Shown: positions 1 to 6,394 of the stretch, piece by piece
Position numbering within the stretch: position 1 is the stretch's first letter
Layout: each line of letters begins with the position of its first letter
Assembly (NCBI GenBank): GCA_947169835.1
Contig: CAMVRH010000001.1
Location: forward strand, 1-18,899
Direction of reading: 5' to 3'
Length of the DNA: 18,899 nt
Origin: an uncultured Lachnospira sp.
GTDB taxonomy: Bacteria > Bacillota > Clostridia > Lachnospirales > Lachnospiraceae
The notes under the pieces: generated by a model
What the model was told of the DNA's origin: nothing
Databases searched by the model: none
The model's input: only the letters and a program-made list of their open reading frames with translations
Position numbers and translations under genes: made by a program

Positions 1-1
1 A

Positions 2-121
2 ATATCTCTCGATTTAAGAGAAGAAATATATTTATATTTAAAACACGTTATTAACTTAATGGATGAGATAGCTAGTAAACACAACCAAGAGGTGAAGAAT
101 GAAAAAGACAGAGATAATTAG
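2..121 (+). CDS. C-terminal end of an unidentified protein (partial)
   Basis: An open frame enters from the left edge and ends at the TAG at 119-121, giving 39 visible residues. The visible part is charged and probably helical (it begins ISLDLREEIYLYLKH and ends NEKDRDN). It overlaps the next gene by 23 nt, a close packing that supports a real gene in the same operon. The start and most of the protein lie outside the window. I do not recognise the family. The position just before a small membrane protein and a late regulator suggests an early or middle phage gene, but that is inference from context only. Confidence 0.5.
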   Translation: MSLDLREEIYLYLKHVINLMDEIASKHNQEVKNEKDRDN

Positions 122-392
122 AATATTAAACGAGAATGCAGCTGAAGTTGAGCAGATGCCTTATATGGACGAAGAGACCGCTATTAGAACCGAAGAATTA
201 TTAGAAGCTATTGACGGAGCGGTTAAACACTTATCTAGATCTAAACGAGAAAGAATACGAGAATTCTTAAGCGACATCTTAGATTTTACTGGTAAGTTAG
301 CAATAATATTGTTCTTAACAGCAAGTAGCGGAGCGATAATTTTAGGAGTAGTAAAACTGCTGCTATGGGTTCTAAGTGGAATAATTAGTTAG
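99..392 (+). CDS. Small protein with hydrophobic C-terminal membrane segment
   Basis: This encodes 97 residues. The first 60 are charged and helical, with acidic and Lys/Arg-rich stretches (RSKRERIREF at 47-56). Residues 62-96 form a long hydrophobic stretch, enough for one long or two short membrane helices, so the protein probably sits in the host membrane with its charged part in the cytoplasm. AGAGGTG at 88-94 supports the ATG start, which lies inside the end of the previous gene and suggests translational coupling. A DUF1492 regulator follows 44 nt downstream. I do not recognise the family. Membrane proteins at this place in phage genomes are sometimes involved in superinfection exclusion or lysis, but nothing here shows either. 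Confidence 0.65.
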   Translation: MKKTEIIRILNENAAEVEQMPYMDEETAIRTEELLEAIDGAVKHLSRSKRERIREFLSDILDFTGKLAIILFLTASSGAIILGVVKLLLWVLSGIIS

Positions 393-436
393 TTCAAATC
401 ATATCAACGGAAATAAAAACAAAGCGAGGAATAGAG

Positions 437-880
437 ATGCCAATTAAGCCTGGTAGTTTAGCAAAGGAATATCTAAATAGAGCATACTTTGTTAAACAGA
501 AAATTCACGACAAGCAATCCGAAATAGAAGAACTAGAAAGTTTATTAGGAAATAAGGCGGTCCAATTAAAGAAGGATAAGGTCTTATCTTCTAATATTGG
601 TGGAGCCGAACCTAATATCATAGCTAAGATGGTCGACCTTAAGAATGAGGTTGAAGAGTTATATAAACAATACGACTTACTCATTAAAGAGAATAAAGAA
701 GTTATAGAGTCAATTACAGATCCGATTTATCGGAGTATTATTTATAGACGGTTCTGTGGCTATAAAAGGTTCTGGGATATTGCGCAAGAACTAGGATATT
801 CCGAGCGACAAGTATATCGCAAATATAACGAGGCCCTAGAGTGGATAGAGAAGAATATATTATGTGATATAGAATCATAA
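437..880 (+). CDS. DUF1492 / RinA-ArpU-like late transcription regulator
   Basis: This encodes 147 residues and is the probable activator of the phage late operon. Residues 8-95 form a mostly helical domain with a coiled-coil pattern (KEYLNRAYFVKQKI at 10-23, then ELESLL and VDLKNEVEELYKQYDLL). After the conserved-looking 'ITDPIYRSIIYRRF' segment (93-106) comes a sigma-region-4-like helix-turn-helix at about 112-138 (WDIAQELGYSERQVYRKYNEALEWI). This arrangement matches the DUF1492 family, whose members sit just before terminase genes in many Bacillota phages. Related RinA/ArpU-type proteins are known late-gene activators. The gene starts at an ATG six bases after GAGGAA. It is followed at once by the control region at 881-1189, whose tandem repeat is its most likely target (inference). 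Confidence 0.8.
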   Translation: MPIKPGSLAKEYLNRAYFVKQKIHDKQSEIEELESLLGNKAVQLKKDKVLSSNIGGAEPNIIAKMVDLKNEVEELYKQYDLLIKENKEVIESITDPIYRSIIYRRFCGYKRFWDIAQELGYSERQVYRKYNEALEWIEKNILCDIES

Positions 881-891
881 TAGCAACACAG

Positions 892-933
892 CTACATGCG
901 CGTCTTTTAGTTGTATCTCAGCGCGTTATGTAG
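892..933 (+). other. Imperfect hairpin after the regulator gene
   Basis: CTACAT (892-897) pairs with ATGTAG (928-933), and CGCG (899-902) pairs with CGCG (922-925), with a small internal loop between them (G against TT). The loop is 19 nt. There is no T tract directly after it, so it is not a terminator on its own. It may stabilise the 3' end of the upstream mRNA or belong to a longer structured RNA with the terminator at 953-993. Confidence 0.45.
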
Positions 934-952
934 ATATGTTTCCCCAATTTTT

Positions 953-993
953 CCTCCCGTGTGTTTTTTATATTTTTCGCACGGGAGGTTTTT
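953..993 (+). terminator. Strong intrinsic terminator ending the upstream operon
   Basis: An 11-bp stem pairs 953-963 (CCTCCCGTGTG) with 978-988 (CGCACGGGAGG) with one G-U pair and a T-rich 14-nt loop, followed by TTTTTGTTT. It lies 72 nt after the stop of the DUF1492 gene and just before the putative late promoter. It probably separates the regulator operon from the late operon. Confidence 0.85.
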
Positions 994-1008
994 GTTTGTA
1001 AATAAAAG

Positions 1009-1042
1009 ATGTCAGTAATGTCAGTTAAAAGTGTGATATTAT
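1009..1042 (+). promoter_or_regulatory. Putative activator-dependent late promoter
   Basis: Two directly adjacent 9-bp repeats, ATGTCAGTA (1009-1017) and ATGTCAGTT (1018-1026), lie where a -35 element would be. TATTAT (1037-1042) preceded by TG at 1034-1035 reads as an extended -10. The hexamer 17 bp upstream of the -10 (AGTAAT) does not resemble TTGACA, as expected if an activator bound to the repeats replaces the -35 contact. The DUF1492 protein encoded just upstream is the obvious candidate activator. Transcription would start near 1049. The repeats and -10 are seen directly; their function is inferred. Confidence 0.5.
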
Positions 1043-1090
1043 AGTATTGTGAAAAGTTGCGATGAAGAGAATTAACTGCAACTATCACAC
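1031..1090 (+). repeat. Inverted repeat with nested hairpin over the late start site
   Basis: GTGTGATA (1031-1038) is the exact inverse of TATCACAC (1083-1090). Nested inside it, AGTTGC (1055-1060) pairs with GCAACT (1078-1083). As DNA, the outer repeat covers the -10 and start site and could be a split operator. As RNA, only the inner stem is fully transcribed if transcription starts near 1049, so the inner hairpin would be the 5' end of the late leader. Confidence 0.5.
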
Positions 1091-1133
1091 CTTGCTTGAC
1101 GTAATCCTTTTTGATGTGTTACGGAAAAACATT

Positions 1134-1163
1134 ACCGCTTAGTAATTTACTAGGCGGTTTTTG
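1134..1163 (+). terminator. Terminator-like hairpin in the late-operon leader
   Basis: ACCGCTTAGTAA (1134-1145) pairs with TTACTAGGCGGT (1147-1158), almost a perfect palindrome with one G-U pair, followed by a T run and GTTT. It ends 27 nt before the ATG of the gene at 1190. If transcription starts near 1049, it lies inside the leader, so RNA polymerase must pass it to make the late genes. It could be a leaky attenuator, an antitermination target, or a second stop for transcripts arriving from upstream. Confidence 0.7.
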
Positions 1164-1189
1164 TTTGTGAGGCGCAGGAGGTGTGAAGA

Positions 1190-1654
1190 ATGGCAAACAG
1201 TAAATATGATACACACGTTAAGCCTAGACTTAACGAAATAAAACAATGGGTCGAGGATGGCGCAACTGATACGGAAATAATTAAAGCATTAGAAGTTTCT
1301 CGCCCAGCATTTTATAAATATATAAAACAGCACGAAGAATTAGATCAGATAATCAAAGAAGGTAGAACTGCTAAGGTTAAAGAACTAAAGGCAGTTCTTT
1401 TTAAGAAAGCATTAGGCGGACAGCGAGTGTCAAAGGAAGAATACGAATTAAATAAAAGCACTGGCGAGATGGTATTAGTTAAACAGATTATTGCTAACGA
1501 CCCAGCCAACCTTACAGCGATTATGATATTACTTAAGCACTGGGATAAGAACGAGGACGGTACTTGTAAATGGTCTAATGAACCAGCAGCTATCGAGATT
1601 AAACAGAAGGAACTAGAACTTAAGAGAGAGATAGCAGAAGAGAACAACTGGTGA
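1190..1654 (+). CDS. HTH DNA-binding protein, terminase-small-subunit-like
   Basis: This encodes 154 residues. It begins with a short conserved-looking stretch (SKYDTHVKPRL at 4-14) and has a helix-turn-helix of homeodomain/transposase type at about 21-48 (DGATDTEIIKALEVSRPAFYKYI). The middle (60-116) is helical and the C-terminal tail (131-154) is charged. Proteins of this form, often annotated as small terminase or 'transposase-like HTH', lie at the start of packaging operons in Clostridia and streptococcal phages. The start is set by AGGAGGTG at 1176-1183, among the best ribosome sites in the window. The stop (TGA) is six bases before the next ATG. Because a second small-terminase candidate lies at 2458, this may instead be an accessory DNA-recognition protein that works with the HNH enzyme. 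Confidence 0.6.
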   Translation: MANSKYDTHVKPRLNEIKQWVEDGATDTEIIKALEVSRPAFYKYIKQHEELDQIIKEGRTAKVKELKAVLFKKALGGQRVSKEEYELNKSTGEMVLVKQIIANDPANLTAIMILLKHWDKNEDGTCKWSNEPAAIEIKQKELELKREIAEENNW

Positions 1655-1660
1655 TGAATT

Positions 1661-2329
1661 ATGTTTAATAGCTTAAAAGATTTTTATAGATCTAAAGAAT
1701 GGCAAGAGTTTCGAGAGGTTGTTATCGGGCAACGTATCGAAGAAGACGGAGCAGTTCACGATGAGGTGACTGGTAAACCTATCGTTAAGAAATACGATAT
1801 AGTATTACATCATAAAGAAGAACTAACAGAGCAGAATGTAAACGATAGAAATATAAGTCTTAATCCAGATAACATTATGATCATATCGCACGAGACACAC
1901 AACAAGTTACACAAGCGATTCGGATACAGTGGACTTCGCAAAGTCTTTTTAGTTTACGGTTCGCCTTGCGCTGGTAAATCAACCTGGGTGAATAACGTTG
2001 CTGGCTATGGCGATATCATAATGGATATGGATTCAATATGGGAATGCATAACCAATAGTGATAAGTATCATAAGCCAGATGCTTTAAAGAGAAACGTGTT
2101 CGCTATACGTGATGTTATATTAGAACAAATAATGATGAGAGTTGGTAATTGGTCTCAAGCATTTGTTATCGGTGGATATCCTAACAAGATGGATAGAGAA
2201 AGATTAGCTGACAAACTCGGTGCTGAGCTGATTCACATAGACACGGATAAAGAAACGTGCTTATCTAGAGCAAAGAATGATGAATGGCGCGGATTTATTC
2301 AGAAATACTTTGACGAGTTCACGGGATAG
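1661..2329 (+). CDS. HNH nuclease domain fused to P-loop kinase domain
   Basis: This encodes 222 residues in two parts. The N-terminal part (about 5-88) resembles an HNH endonuclease: His-His at 50-51, an Asn in NPDN (68-71), and HETHNKLHKRF at 77-87. It lacks the zinc-binding Cys pairs seen in many HNH proteins. The C-terminal part (about 94-222) is a small P-loop domain: a beta strand then GSPCAGKST (100-108) as Walker A, the acidic MDMD (121-124), a predicted strand FVIGGYP (168-174), and HIDTD..CLSRA (192-204). This resembles the AAA_33/polynucleotide-kinase-like group. HNH proteins next to terminase are needed with it for cos cleavage in HK97-like and staphylococcal phages. The kinase-like half could act on nucleic-acid ends, but no substrate is shown. 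The start has only a weak ribosome site, so it is probably coupled to the upstream gene. Confidence 0.7.
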   Translation: MFNSLKDFYRSKEWQEFREVVIGQRIEEDGAVHDEVTGKPIVKKYDIVLHHKEELTEQNVNDRNISLNPDNIMIISHETHNKLHKRFGYSGLRKVFLVYGSPCAGKSTWVNNVAGYGDIIMDMDSIWECITNSDKYHKPDALKRNVFAIRDVILEQIMMRVGNWSQAFVIGGYPNKMDRERLADKLGAELIHIDTDKETCLSRAKNDEWRGFIQKYFDEFTG

Positions 2330-2457
2330 CCCCGGGGGTTCGTCGTTTTTATATGCGTCGTGGGAGACTGGAAGTGGGCCTAGTTTCCACGCAAGGTCCA
2401 TTTTTCATTTTTTTCGAAAAAGTACGGACGATAAATTAAGAGAACGAGGAAGAACGC
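2330..2457. other. Candidate cos (packaging) site in the HNH-terS gap
   Basis: This gap is unlike its AT-rich surroundings. It opens with CCCCGGGGG (2330-2338), the strongest GC run in the window, then a direct repeat CGTCGT (2341-2346 and 2356-2361, 15 nt apart). Next come GGGAGACTGG (2362-2371), inverted GTGG/CCAC around 2375-2390, and TTTTTCGAAAAA (2410-2421), a perfect 12-bp palindrome flanked by GTCC/GGAC. In several Gram-positive cos phages the cohesive ends are short GC-rich overhangs between the HNH gene and terS, with binding repeats beside them. Position and base makeup fit; the nick positions cannot be read from sequence alone. Confidence 0.5.
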
Positions 2458-2772
2458 ATGAGCAGGAAAGAAGAGTTACTATCTATACTGGACTCGGTGG
2501 ACGAAGAGCAACAAACAATACTTAAGAAGCTAGTAGATGAGATTGTTTTTCTAGAAGAGAGAATGGCGGAGTTAAAAGAGTTACCATTTATCCGAGTGCA
2601 TCCAGAAAAGAAAACTAAACAAGAGGCAACGGTTGCGGCCAGACAATATAAAGAGATGTCGCAGTCCTATATGAACGGAATTAGAATTCTTTCATCCGTT
2701 GTTAGACACGAAGGCGAAGGTATTGATGTAGATCCAGTTCAAGAGTTCTTAAAATCTTATGGAAAGCAATAA
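2458..2772 (+). CDS. terS: Terminase small subunit, P27-like
   Basis: This encodes 104 residues. It would recognise the packaging site and guide the large subunit. Residues 2-40 form a helical N-terminus (LLSILDSVDEEQQTILKKLVDEIVFLEERMAELK). Then come a short LPFIRVHPEKKTKQEAT stretch (42-58) and a helix with AARQYKEMSQSYMNGIRIL (61-79), ending in an acidic tail. This resembles the short P27-type small terminases found directly before terL in Bacillota phages. GAGGAA at 2445-2450 supports the ATG start. The gene overlaps terL by 14 nt, typical of a coupled terS-terL pair. An alternative small-terminase candidate lies at 1190-1654. Confidence 0.65.
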   Translation: MSRKEELLSILDSVDEEQQTILKKLVDEIVFLEERMAELKELPFIRVHPEKKTKQEATVAARQYKEMSQSYMNGIRILSSVVRHEGEGIDVDPVQEFLKSYGKQ

Positions 2773-4441
2773 GAGTTATCTAAAAGAATATTACGAGGAA
2801 TGCAAGAGCGGAAATATAATCATTGGTCGCGAACTAATGACGCAACTAGAAAAACTTATTGCAGATTTAGATAATAAGAAATACAAGTACGAGACCGAAG
2901 AGGCTCATTTAAGAATTGAGTTTATGGAAAACTTGTGCTTGCAAAGTAAGAATCCATTTTATATGAAACCGCTAAAGCTAATGCTTTGGCAGAAGGCATT
3001 TTTTGAAGTTGTTTATTCTTTCAAAAAATATAGCGACGAGACTGGCAGATGGATAAGGCGATTTAAAAAAGTGCTGCTGCTTATTGCTAGAAAAAATGGC
3101 AAGACAACAATGATGGCTGGCGATGCTCACTTCGACTTAAGAGCCGGCGATGGTGGAATGGATATTGTTTGCGCATCCAACGATGAGAAACAAGCGAATC
3201 TACTTTGGAGCGAAATCGAAGGGATGCGAAAACGCATTGACCCTAAGATGAGATACACACATAAAAATCTAACGTGTATTTCAAACAAAAAGAACGATAC
3301 AAAAATCTATAAGATGTCCGCTAAGACTCAAAACAAGGACGGACGAAATATAGACAAAACATATATGGACGAGTCTCACGATGCAAAGGATGATGAGATA
3401 GCCGGTGCTTGTGAGAAATCAATGTCTACTAAAGACGAACCATTATTTTTCAACCTTACCACCGAGGGACAGATTGACAAAGGTTATCTAGATCAAGAAC
3501 TAGAATATGCAAGAGGTGTACTGAAAGATGAGATAGAAGATGATTCGTACTTGCCCTGGTTATATACTCAGGACAGCGAGGAAGAGGTATGGCAGGATGA
3601 ACGCTCTTGGACGAAATCTAATCCGTCTCTCGGTGTCGTTAAGAAAGTTAGCTTTATCAGAAGCGAACTAGAAAAGTCCAAGATTCAGAAGTCAACTAGA
3701 ATGCAGACTTTGTGTAAGGACTTTAACATTAAACAGAACTCAACTCAGTCCTGGTTGCTACGTGAAGATTATGTATACGAGCAACCTATATACGACCTAG
3801 AAGAGTTTAGAGGTCAGATGTGTCTAGGAGCTGTGGACTTATCAGCAACGACAGATCTATCGAATGCTAAAATCTTTTTAATGAAACCAGGCGACGACAC
3901 GAGATATATTTATTCGCATTATTGGATTCCAGAATCGAAATTGAGAAAAACTCCTGACGAGTCATCTGGAGCGCACTATTCAGAATGGGCTAAAGACGGA
4001 ATCCTAACTATACACGAAGGAAACGAAATAGATATATCAAGGATAGCGGACTGGTTCTATGAGTTATACGATAAATACGACATTCGATTATTTGTTTGCG
4101 GATATGATCAGAGATACGCAAAGACGTTTTTAGACAGAATGGAATATTACGGATTTAATTGTGAGATGATCTATCAGAATAAATACGTAATGAGCGGACC
4201 AATGAAGTTAGTCGAGGCTGAATTAAAATCTCAGTCTATAAACTATAATCAAAACGAGATGGATAGATGGTGTCTTGGTAATGCAAGCATCCAAATTGAT
4301 AATCTCGGAAATATAATGTGCGTTAAAGTAAATAATAATGATAAACGAAGAATTGACGGAGCCGTCACCTTAATAATTCTATATGAGGTGTTTAGGCGAC
4401 ATCGAGATGAGTTTATGAAGATGTTACAAGCGGAGCAATAA
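2759..4441 (+). CDS. terL: Terminase large subunit (Terminase_1 family)
   Basis: This encodes 560 residues, the usual length for the HK97-like Terminase_1 family: the ATP-driven motor and nuclease that packs DNA into the prohead. The ATPase part shows the family's variant Walker A, ARKNGKTT (110-117), Walker B YMDE (202-205), and the coupling motif TTEG (234-237). The RNase H-like nuclease part shows acidic residues at D360 (GAVDLSATTDLS, 358-368), D366, D450 (CGYDQRYA) and D533 (RIDGAVTL). The start overlaps terS by 14 nt with no good ribosome site of its own, so translation is probably coupled. The N-terminal YLKEYYEECKSGNIIIGREL fits the family's usual beginning. A terminator-like hairpin overlaps the 3' end. 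Confidence 0.93.
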   Translation: MESNKSYLKEYYEECKSGNIIIGRELMTQLEKLIADLDNKKYKYETEEAHLRIEFMENLCLQSKNPFYMKPLKLMLWQKAFFEVVYSFKKYSDETGRWIRRFKKVLLLIARKNGKTTMMAGDAHFDLRAGDGGMDIVCASNDEKQANLLWSEIEGMRKRIDPKMRYTHKNLTCISNKKNDTKIYKMSAKTQNKDGRNIDKTYMDESHDAKDDEIAGACEKSMSTKDEPLFFNLTTEGQIDKGYLDQELEYARGVLKDEIEDDSYLPWLYTQDSEEEVWQDERSWTKSNPSLGVVKKVSFIRSELEKSKIQKSTRMQTLCKDFNIKQNSTQSWLLREDYVYEQPIYDLEEFRGQMCLGAVDLSATTDLSNAKIFLMKPGDDTRYIYSHYWIPESKLRKTPDESSGAHYSEWAKDGILTIHEGNEIDISRIADWFYELYDKYDIRLFVCGYDQRYAKTFLDRMEYYGFNCEMIYQNKYVMSGPMKLVEAELKSQSINYNQNEMDRWCLGNASIQIDNLGNIMCVKVNNNDKRRIDGAVTLIILYEVFRRHRDEFMKMLQAEQ

Positions 4442-4456
4442 AGGCTTCGCTTTTTT
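4428..4456 (+). terminator. Terminator-like hairpin overlapping the terL stop
   Basis: AAGCGGAGC (4428-4436) pairs with GCTTCGCTT (4444-4452) over nine base pairs with one G-U pair and a 7-nt loop, followed by a run of T to 4456. The left arm lies in the last codons of terL and the loop covers its stop. Ribosomes finishing terL would cover the left arm, so termination may depend on translation. It sits 27 nt before the portal gene and could lower expression of the head genes relative to terminase or vice versa. Confidence 0.65.
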
Positions 4457-4482
4457 AATGCAGAAATTAAGGGAGTAGAATC

Positions 4483-5700
4483 GTGGGTATTTTAACAGAT
4501 TTTATTAACAAGTTTAGAAATCAAAAAGACAAGAAAATCTACGCGGATATTCTAAATAACCGAACACCGATTTTTTCGATGTATGGTCAAGATATCTTTA
4601 CGAGCGATGTAGTTCGCCAAGCGATTGATTGTATAGTCTGTGAACTGAAGAAACTAAACATCAAACACGTGCTATTAGAAAACTCGGAACCGGTTCCAGT
4701 AAATAAAGGACCGCTAGCAGCAGTCTTAAGAGAACCTAACGACCGAATGACACAGAGCGATTTAATCGAGCGAATGATGAGAGGTTATTTCATTAAGCAA
4801 AACTCTTTTGTCATTAAGACCTGGGTGCAAAAAGGCGGAGTTAAGACGATAACTGGTTTGTGGCCTATTCAGCCATCAACAGTAGATTTCTTACAAGACC
4901 CGACCGGTGAATTGTTTGTGAAGTTCGTTTTTCCAAATGCTTACGAGGTTACGTTACCTTATGAGGACGTTATTCATCTTAAGAAGGACTATTACAGAAA
5001 CGAGTTTATGGGTGGCGATGAAAACGGCCGTGCAAGTTATAAAGAGCTGATTAAAACACTAGAACTAAACGATAAAGTCCTCCAGGGAGTCTCTAACGCG
5101 CTCGACAGTTCTTATGCCATTAACGGGGTTATGAAATATAACACCGTTCTAGATAAAGGCAAAATGGAAAAGAATATCGCTGAGTTCGAAGAAAAGTTAA
5201 GAAACAATGAGAGCGGCATTATCGGACTAGATTTGCAAGGCGAGTTTATTCCACTTCAAAACAAAATTAAGTTAGTGGATGAGGCGACTCTTAAGTTTAT
5301 CGATGAAAAGATTTTAAGACACTTTGGAGTTCCACTTCCAATTCTAACTGGTGACTATAACAAAGAGCAGTACGAGGCATTCTATCAGAAAACATTAGAG
5401 CCTTTAATAACATCACTAAATCAAGAGTTTACTAAGAAGGTGTTTAGTAAGCGCGAAAAGGATTTAGGTAATCAAATTAAGTTCTATCCTCACGAGTTGA
5501 TATTTATGACAACAACTCAGAAGATAGATCTTTTTAATATGCTCACTGATACATCAAGTTGCTACAAAAACGAAGTGAGAGTTGCATTCGGACTAGAACC
5601 GCTAGAAGAACTCAAAAATCAAATAGCGACTTCATCTAACAAACAGAATGCTGAAAACAATACAGAGAATAACAATGGAGGTACATCTCAAAATGGGTAA
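4483..5700 (+). CDS. Portal protein (HK97 family)
   Basis: This encodes 405 residues, normal for HK97-type portals, which form the dodecameric DNA channel at one capsid vertex. Family-like features include an N-terminal SDVVRQAIDCIVCELKKL helix region (41-58), a central LPYEDVIHLKKDYY segment, and ILRHFGVPLPILTGDYNKEQYEAFYQKTLEPLI, which is typical of the clip/stem part. The start is a GTG, chosen because GGGAG at 4471-4475 lies seven bases upstream and no nearby ATG fits. The last 20 residues are rich in Asn, Gln and Gly and are probably disordered. The gene overlaps the protease start by 8 nt. Confidence 0.9.
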   Translation: MGILTDFINKFRNQKDKKIYADILNNRTPIFSMYGQDIFTSDVVRQAIDCIVCELKKLNIKHVLLENSEPVPVNKGPLAAVLREPNDRMTQSDLIERMMRGYFIKQNSFVIKTWVQKGGVKTITGLWPIQPSTVDFLQDPTGELFVKFVFPNAYEVTLPYEDVIHLKKDYYRNEFMGGDENGRASYKELIKTLELNDKVLQGVSNALDSSYAINGVMKYNTVLDKGKMEKNIAEFEEKLRNNESGIIGLDLQGEFIPLQNKIKLVDEATLKFIDEKILRHFGVPLPILTGDYNKEQYEAFYQKTLEPLITSLNQEFTKKVFSKREKDLGNQIKFYPHELIFMTTTQKIDLFNMLTDTSSCYKNEVRVAFGLEPLEELKNQIATSSNKQNAENNTENNNGGTSQNG

Positions 5701-6394
5701 AAAAGAAAAAGATGTTTTTATCGGTAAAAACGAAGAAGTAAGAGACAACGACTTCACTAATCGAAGTTTTTGTTTCGAGTTAAGAGCTGAAGAAGATGAG
5801 GAAAGAGGAAATATAATCGTCGGACGTCCAATAGTTTACGAGTCAAAGACTTGTATTGGAGGAATGTTCGAAGAGGTTATAGCAAAAGGCGCGTTAGATG
5901 ATGCAGATCTAACAGACGTTAGATTCTTAACAAACCACGACACTAGCAAATTACCACTAGCTAGAAGTCGTAAAAACACAAAGAATTCAACAATGCAACT
6001 AACACCAGATGATGATGGTTTAGGAATTCGCGTTGATTTAGATGTCGAGAATAACACTGAGGCTAAGAACTTATACTCAGCAGTTAAACGAGGCGACATC
6101 TCAGGAATGAGTTTTATGTTCGGCATTGATGATGAAGAATGGTCAGACCTAGAGTCAGACATGCCACTTAGAACTATTAAAAAGATTTCAACAGTGATAG
6201 AAGTTTCGGCTGTTACTTTCCCAGCATACGAAGCAACATCTATCGCTGCTAGAGATAAAAGCGCGTTGGAGAATGCGCGACAAGCGGTGGAGACTGCTCG
6301 TCAAGAGTCGGTGGAGACTGACGAAAAAGAAGAAAAAAGGAAAGTAGAGCTAGAAAAGCTAAAAATTCAAACTTTATATGGAGGTAAAAAGTAA
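5693..6394 (+). CDS. Prohead protease (HK97-type, peptidase S78/U35)
   Basis: This encodes 233 residues. The serine protease matures the prohead by cutting the scaffold from the capsid protein. With this start the likely catalytic His is H82 (FLTNHD) and the Ser lies in DISGMSF (S140, with S137 nearby). The family-typical VSAVTFPAYEATSI follows at 171-184, after which a Lys/Glu-rich tail begins. An upstream in-frame ATG at 5648 would add 15 residues. I prefer 5693 because GGAGGT (5677-5682) precedes it and it overlaps the portal end by only 8 nt. The stop overlaps the capsid start by one base (TAATG), which suggests coupled translation. Confidence 0.9.
   Translation: MGKKEKDVFIGKNEEVRDNDFTNRSFCFELRAEEDEERGNIIVGRPIVYESKTCIGGMFEEVIAKGALDDADLTDVRFLTNHDTSKLPLARSRKNTKNSTMQLTPDDDGLGIRVDLDVENNTEAKNLYSAVKRGDISGMSFMFGIDDEEWSDLESDMPLRTIKKISTVIEVSAVTFPAYEATSIAARDKSALENARQAVETARQESVETDEKEEKRKVELEKLKIQTLYGGKK

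Noticed and set aside
1096..1124. TTGACG with TTACGG as a promoter in the leader
   Set aside because: The spacing is right but the -10 is poor; the extended -10 at 1034-1042 is better.
2277..2525. 82-residue open frame across the HNH end, the cos-like gap and terS
   Set aside because: It overlaps two well-supported genes in another frame, has low-complexity Ser/Arg composition and no ribosome site.
5648..5692. Longer start for the prohead protease
   Set aside because: It adds 15 residues inside the portal gene and puts the good GGAGGT site within the coding region; ATG 5693 fits better.
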